Of a stretch of DNA of 64,000 nt, positions 61,701-64,000 are shown piece after piece; the first letter of the stretch is position 1, and each line of letters begins with the position of its first letter. The stretch covers positions 3,162,001 through 3,226,000 of the forward strand of contig NZ_CP107939.1 in NCBI RefSeq assembly GCF_036046055.1, written 5' to 3'. The translations under genes were made by a program, and so were the position numbers. Below the pieces are notes generated by a model. The model did no database searches, was not told the DNA's origin, and saw only the letters and a list, made by a program, of their open reading frames with translations. This DNA is from Nocardia sp. NBC_00403. Lineage in GTDB: Bacteria > Actinomycetota > Actinomycetes > Mycobacteriales > Mycobacteriaceae.

Positions 61701-64000
61701 GCGTCGTCGTGGGTGGCGCCGAGGTGCCCGGCATGGATGCGGCCGTTGTCCAGATACCAGCCGAGTGCGGCGGGGTCACCGTCGCGCAGTTGCAAACTCG
61801 CTGTCGCTTCGGCGCCGGAGGCGAACCGCACGACGTGGGTCAGGGTGAGTGAATGCTCGGGTGCGGCCCGGTCGATGTCGCGATCGGCGCCGCCGGCTTC
61901 GATCGAGGCGAGCTGTTGGGGGTCGCCGATACAGCGGACCGTCGCACCCCGCGAGGTTAGGAATCGCAGCAGGCGAAGGCGTTTGAGGTTGCCGACCTTG
62001 ACGTGCTCATCGACGATCACCAACGTGCCCGGGTCGATTTGCAGCACCCATTGCGGCAACGACGGCGGCTGTTCCCGGTCCAGGGCGAGGTTGTCGCGGC
62101 TGGGGGTGTGCTTGGTGAGAACGTCGAGGACCTTGTCGACGGTTTCCACGCGCGCACCGATCGACTCACCCAGCACCGCCGCGGCCGATGCGGTCGGTGC
62201 CAGGCCCAGGACTTGGCCGCCGCTGGCATGCCAGGCGTCGGCGAGTACTCGCATCGCGGTGGTCTTGCCCGACCCCGCTGGGGCATTGGTCGTTTGCACC
62301 CGCAGGTTCGAGCCAGCGAAGCCCTCGATCACGCTGATCTGCCCAGCGTTCAGGGGGCGATCCGGATTCTGGGCGTTGTGGTCGCGCACCGCCGCCGCGA
62401 CGAGATCGCGTGGAAGTTGGCGTCCGCCGGGTTGCACCGACATCTCGATCAACTGTCGTTCGACCGACAGCGTCTGCGCCGTCGTATACAACTGCGCATC
62501 CGAGGAGGTGTACACGCTGGTCCCGTCGCGGCGACGCAACAACACCGGCACAGTCCGCAGTTCAGGTTCATCGGTGAGGTCGGGATCTTCGAGAGCAACC
62601 GAGAGCGCCGGGGAAACCGCCTCGGCGAGTACGGCTTCGGCGACCTGCTGCCACTCCTCGCCGCTCACTCGTCCGCGTAGTTGTCGTTCGATTTCGGCCC
62701 GCAGATTGTGGTGCTGCCACGTTGACCGGTGCTGCGAGACGACCTCGACGACGTGCTCGGCGGCGTGGGTAATCCACTGAGTCGTGACCGCAGAGCGCGC
62801 AGGTCGGACCGGATCAAGTGCCGCGGTGACCATCCGCGCCACCGCGTCCCGGCCACCGAGCAAAGCCACAGCCTCGGCCCGCCAGATGCTGCGCTGCGCG
62901 GCCAGGGACCGCAGCGCGTGCTTGATGGGGCGGGTCTCGAGGGTGGCGCGCTCGGCCAGGTCATACATTTCACCCGGGATCGGTTCGCGCCCGAGCTGCT
63001 GTTGGAACTCGGCGGCGAGCTGCCCCAGGCGGGCGGTGATTGCGGTGTCGCGGCGCGACCAGGCGGTGATCAATCGCGGTGGAACATTGACGATTTCACG
63101 GATCGGACGCTTCGAGGGATCCTGCCCGGGGCGTTCGGCGAACTCGACGCCGACGAGATGCTCGAGGTGGTGTTCGAGTCTGGTGTTGTAGATCTCGGAG
63201 ACCGTGACGAGTGTTTGGTAGATCGTGGTGCCGGCGAGGGTGCGCCATGTGCCGTCGAGGGTGCGCACACGGTTGGCCATGAGAACGTGGGTGTGCAGGT
63301 CGGGGTCACCGGCGCGGCTGTCACGATGGGTGAATACGGCCGCGACGAGACCCTCGACATGGACCTGACGGATCCCGTTTCGGCCGAGCCGGGTGAAGAT
63401 GCCGTGCCCCTCGAGCCACCGCAGTGCATCCTTGACGGCGGCATGGTGAGCGGCCTCGATCTTCTCCGACACCGCCCTGGGTGCCACCGCCCATAACACC
63501 GAGACGCTCTTGACCGGACTAAAGGTGATGTCGAAACCAGCGACCGCGGTGGTGTTGGGGCGCGAGTTGCGGGCCACCCAGCCTGACAGTTCCCGCGCAT
63601 CCAGGGGTGCACGATCGTACTGTTTGGTGAACATTTCGAACGCGACCTGGGTGCGGATGTGTGCCCGTTCGTCATCAGCAATAGCGTCATGAGGGGCGAA
63701 TCCGTGTGCGGAATTGTATTCCTCGAAGGCGTTCGCGCACCTTTTTCTGAACTCGGAAACTTCGCCATATACGCGGAATGGGTTACCTAGACGCGACGCT
63801 TGGTCGGCTGCACGTGTGGCGTCTTTGTGCTTGGCGCCCTTGCTCATCTCGGTGTCGTAGACGCGGGCTTCGATCACTTCGGCGTTCGGATGACGACCTA
63901 GCCCGAACAGGGATTTCAATTGTTCTTCGGTGACCTCATCACCTGGTTGGACGCCTAACGCAGTCAGGCCTGTGCCATGCCAGTGACCCGGTGCTTCCCC
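58730..64000 (-). CDS. MobF relaxase/helicase (TraA-like), 5' end beyond window
   Basis: Over 1,750 residues are visible; the frame stays open to 64000 (GEAPGHWHGTGLTAL at the edge), so the start is outside. The TrwC-type relaxase has KSLFGLGRHPNAEVIEA, AGFDITFSPVKSVSVLWA and the His cluster DPDLHTHVLMANRV (near 63290). The helicase half has Walker A NAPAGSGKTTAMRV (near 62270), VIVDEHVKVGNLKRL, RCIGDPQQLASIEAGG and QLYVALTRGVHANHAY. The C-terminal third has two CxxC pairs (CVACGIG, CSECRD) and a coiled coil. The tyrosine nucleophiles would be upstream of the window. It nicks oriT and unwinds DNA for conjugal transfer. Confidence 0.93.
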   Translation of the reverse strand, partial: GEAPGHWHGTGLTALGVQPGDEVTEEQLKSLFGLGRHPNAEVIEARVYDTEMSKGAKHKDATRAADQASRLGNPFRVYGEVSEFRKRCANAFEEYNSAHGFAPHDAIADDERAHIRTQVAFEMFTKQYDRAPLDARELSGWVARNSRPNTTAVAGFDITFSPVKSVSVLWAVAPRAVSEKIEAAHHAAVKDALRWLEGHGIFTRLGRNGIRQVHVEGLVAAVFTHRDSRAGDPDLHTHVLMANRVRTLDGTWRTLAGTTIYQTLVTVSEIYNTRLEHHLEHLVGVEFAERPGQDPSKRPIREIVNVPPRLITAWSRRDTAITARLGQLAAEFQQQLGREPIPGEMYDLAERATLETRPIKHALRSLAAQRSIWRAEAVALLGGRDAVARMVTAALDPVRPARSAVTTQWITHAAEHVVEVVSQHRSTWQHHNLRAEIERQLRGRVSGEEWQQVAEAVLAEAVSPALSVALEDPDLTDEPELRTVPVLLRRRDGTSVYTSSDAQLYTTAQTLSVERQLIEMSVQPGGRQLPRDLVAAAVRDHNAQNPDRPLNAGQISVIEGFAGSNLRVQTTNAPAGSGKTTAMRVLADAWHASGGQVLGLAPTASAAAVLGESIGARVETVDKVLDVLTKHTPSRDNLALDREQPPSLPQWVLQIDPGTLVIVDEHVKVGNLKRLRLLRFLTSRGATVRCIGDPQQLASIEAGGADRDIDRAAPEHSLTLTHVVRFASGAEATASLQLRDGDPAALGWYLDNGRIHAGHLGATHDDAFTAWLTDHLAGRDTIMLAATHDVVTELNARARADRIARDGGEVGAECVLADRLAASVGDLIRTRRNNPRLRLGERDWVRNGYAWTVTAVHDDRSITAIHRHADGHNGHTVRIPADYVSAHVRLGYATTIDSAQGITADSCHVALTGGESRQQLYVALTRGVHANHAYVPTALDGSEGSFWSEPAVYPRTAVEILLRILGRDGAQKSAHTMLRDALDPHHRIGRALDIYLDAIGVAAENALGADGLEQLDTAAETLRPNLTDSPAYPVLRQHLATIALSGRDPIAALHAAASARELDTADDVAAVLDWRLDPSGAHSTGSGPLPWASGIPRGLRAERDSTQLSARARIVADLADQIRTDVQAWTPVSSPHWARPLIGSDPRLLSDLALWRSSLHVDDRDLRPTGPPRYTVAEREHQDLLGVRVTGALGDLHLPANKWAPVIERLEVRVIADPWWPTMADKIEVANRSGIDIETLLIHAAGIRPLPDDMPAAALWSRLELEPSAADTSTAHHNLRPDWAPELHALFGDDISDRVINDPAWPRLVAAIDRATGTGWTPRELLTTANELILGAQPDGAMNLRPEQLASALAWRCDALLREPTHLEQPDIDTSMEFTMRGKVIEEPDADKPIEPDYDRFAVRVTRALPCVACGIGRAVIDTTPRLPRRSDDGLCSECRDNDEPAIPDHHAAEHIRARCDHIAATQPPATVRAMLRRDWRAARTLSERLAISAWIDTHPHEDTTPQSQATAPDDPPLQNPLIVLSDEQLQQQIDDVHLRIELVDNETVLYGPALDRQGSDADYDGEVRRHHAAQEAIRNARSAEQELSDAVQAVQATATELDTARSDLKATPAYRRGTRREVQARIDALLTEQKNRTDTRESARSTALKAQRDAALYASAADGWDRLLATPDPERTPQRPVQQDTAADADTRARIADFRRQIDELRTEQQRRRMLNEVQLAAEQQLRHQTNPDENGSLEFIEAPIAWEPDTDLGL

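Larger units (their letters stand above)
18038..64000. mobile_element. Integrated element at tRNA-Asn (right end outside window)
   Basis: An integrase and excisionase-like gene sit directly behind tRNA-Asn. A MobF relaxase-helicase lies 40 kb further on, and between them are almost only accessory genes, toxins, STAND ATPases, nucleases and gene fragments. No housekeeping genes were seen after 18,060. It may be one conjugative or mobilisable element or several nested insertions. The right junction is not in the window. Confidence 0.65.

Noticed and set aside
61461..62780. 439-codon plus-strand frame opposite the relaxase
   Set aside because: Antisense shadow of the MobF helicase domain; Arg/Ser/Ala-rich.
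1..64000. CRISPR arrays or rRNA genes
   Set aside because: No regularly spaced identical 25-40 bp repeats with unique spacers and no rRNA-like sequence were seen; the repeats present are coding tandem repeats.

Overview
The window is high-GC actinobacterial DNA, most likely from Nocardia or a close mycolic-acid relative. The reasons are the order dgt, dnaG, tRNA-Asn, a PapA5-type acyltransferase, a TPM-domain membrane protein, paired WXG100 genes and frequent GTG starts. No rRNA and no CRISPR array were seen.

Positions 1 to about 18,060 look like ordinary chromosome. This stretch has regulators (TetR, GlxA/AraC type, MerR/GyrI type) and scattered enzymes: TenA thiaminase, acyltransferase, cupin, sulfite-oxidase-family molybdoenzyme, metallo-beta-lactamase fold hydrolase, imine-reductase-like enzyme and a YdcF protein. 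It ends in the replication block dgt, dnaG, tRNA-Asn. A PIN toxin gene here is frameshifted, and a 34-bp perfect palindrome lies upstream of the imine-reductase-like gene.

From the 3' end of tRNA-Asn (about 18,060) to the window end (64,000) the sequence reads as one large integrated element, or several nested ones. It opens with a tyrosine integrase and an excisionase-like protein directly behind the tRNA. The window ends inside a giant MobF (TraA-like) relaxase-helicase, so the element continues to the right. No second copy of the tRNA 3' end was noticed.

The interior is packed with defence-like or conflict-type cargo: (a) an overlapping trio of P-loop/TPR ATPase, PLP-dependent class V enzyme and APH(6)-like kinase (20.8-25.3 kb); (b) an XRE/TPR regulator divergent from five small unknown genes (26.0-29.5 kb); (c) YunG, a DUF2075 helicase and a divergent MazG-like pyrophosphohydrolase (29.5-32.7 kb); (d) a small beta-motif protein ahead of an NB-ARC/TPR STAND protein (33.6-36.6 kb); (e) an unknown protein overlapping an XRE-ImmA/IrrE protease (37.2-39.2 kb); (f) a DUF6883-like gene (40.4 kb); (g) a 1,337-residue DUF4011-type helicase with a Vsr-like nuclease end plus a possible HEPN partner (42.2-47.1 kb); (h) a type VII toxin cassette with two WXG100 proteins, a GH-E nuclease toxin, an ankyrin immunity candidate and a YbaB-like protein (47.8-50.6 kb); (i) a CoiA-like zinc protein (51.6 kb); (j) an HTH/P-loop protein with a 36-residue repeat array (53.7-56.4 kb); (k) a DUF4365-DUF2399 (nuclease-like plus TOPRIM) fusion (57.0-58.1 kb).

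Between these lie gene fragments (APH, IS3 transposase, BTAD, AraC, a truncated actinobacterial gene), as expected of an insertion hot spot. The strongest candidates for an undescribed system are the DUF4365-DUF2399 fusion, the helicase-nuclease plus HEPN-like pair, and the ATPase/PLP-enzyme/kinase trio. All functional calls are by reading motifs; no database search was run.
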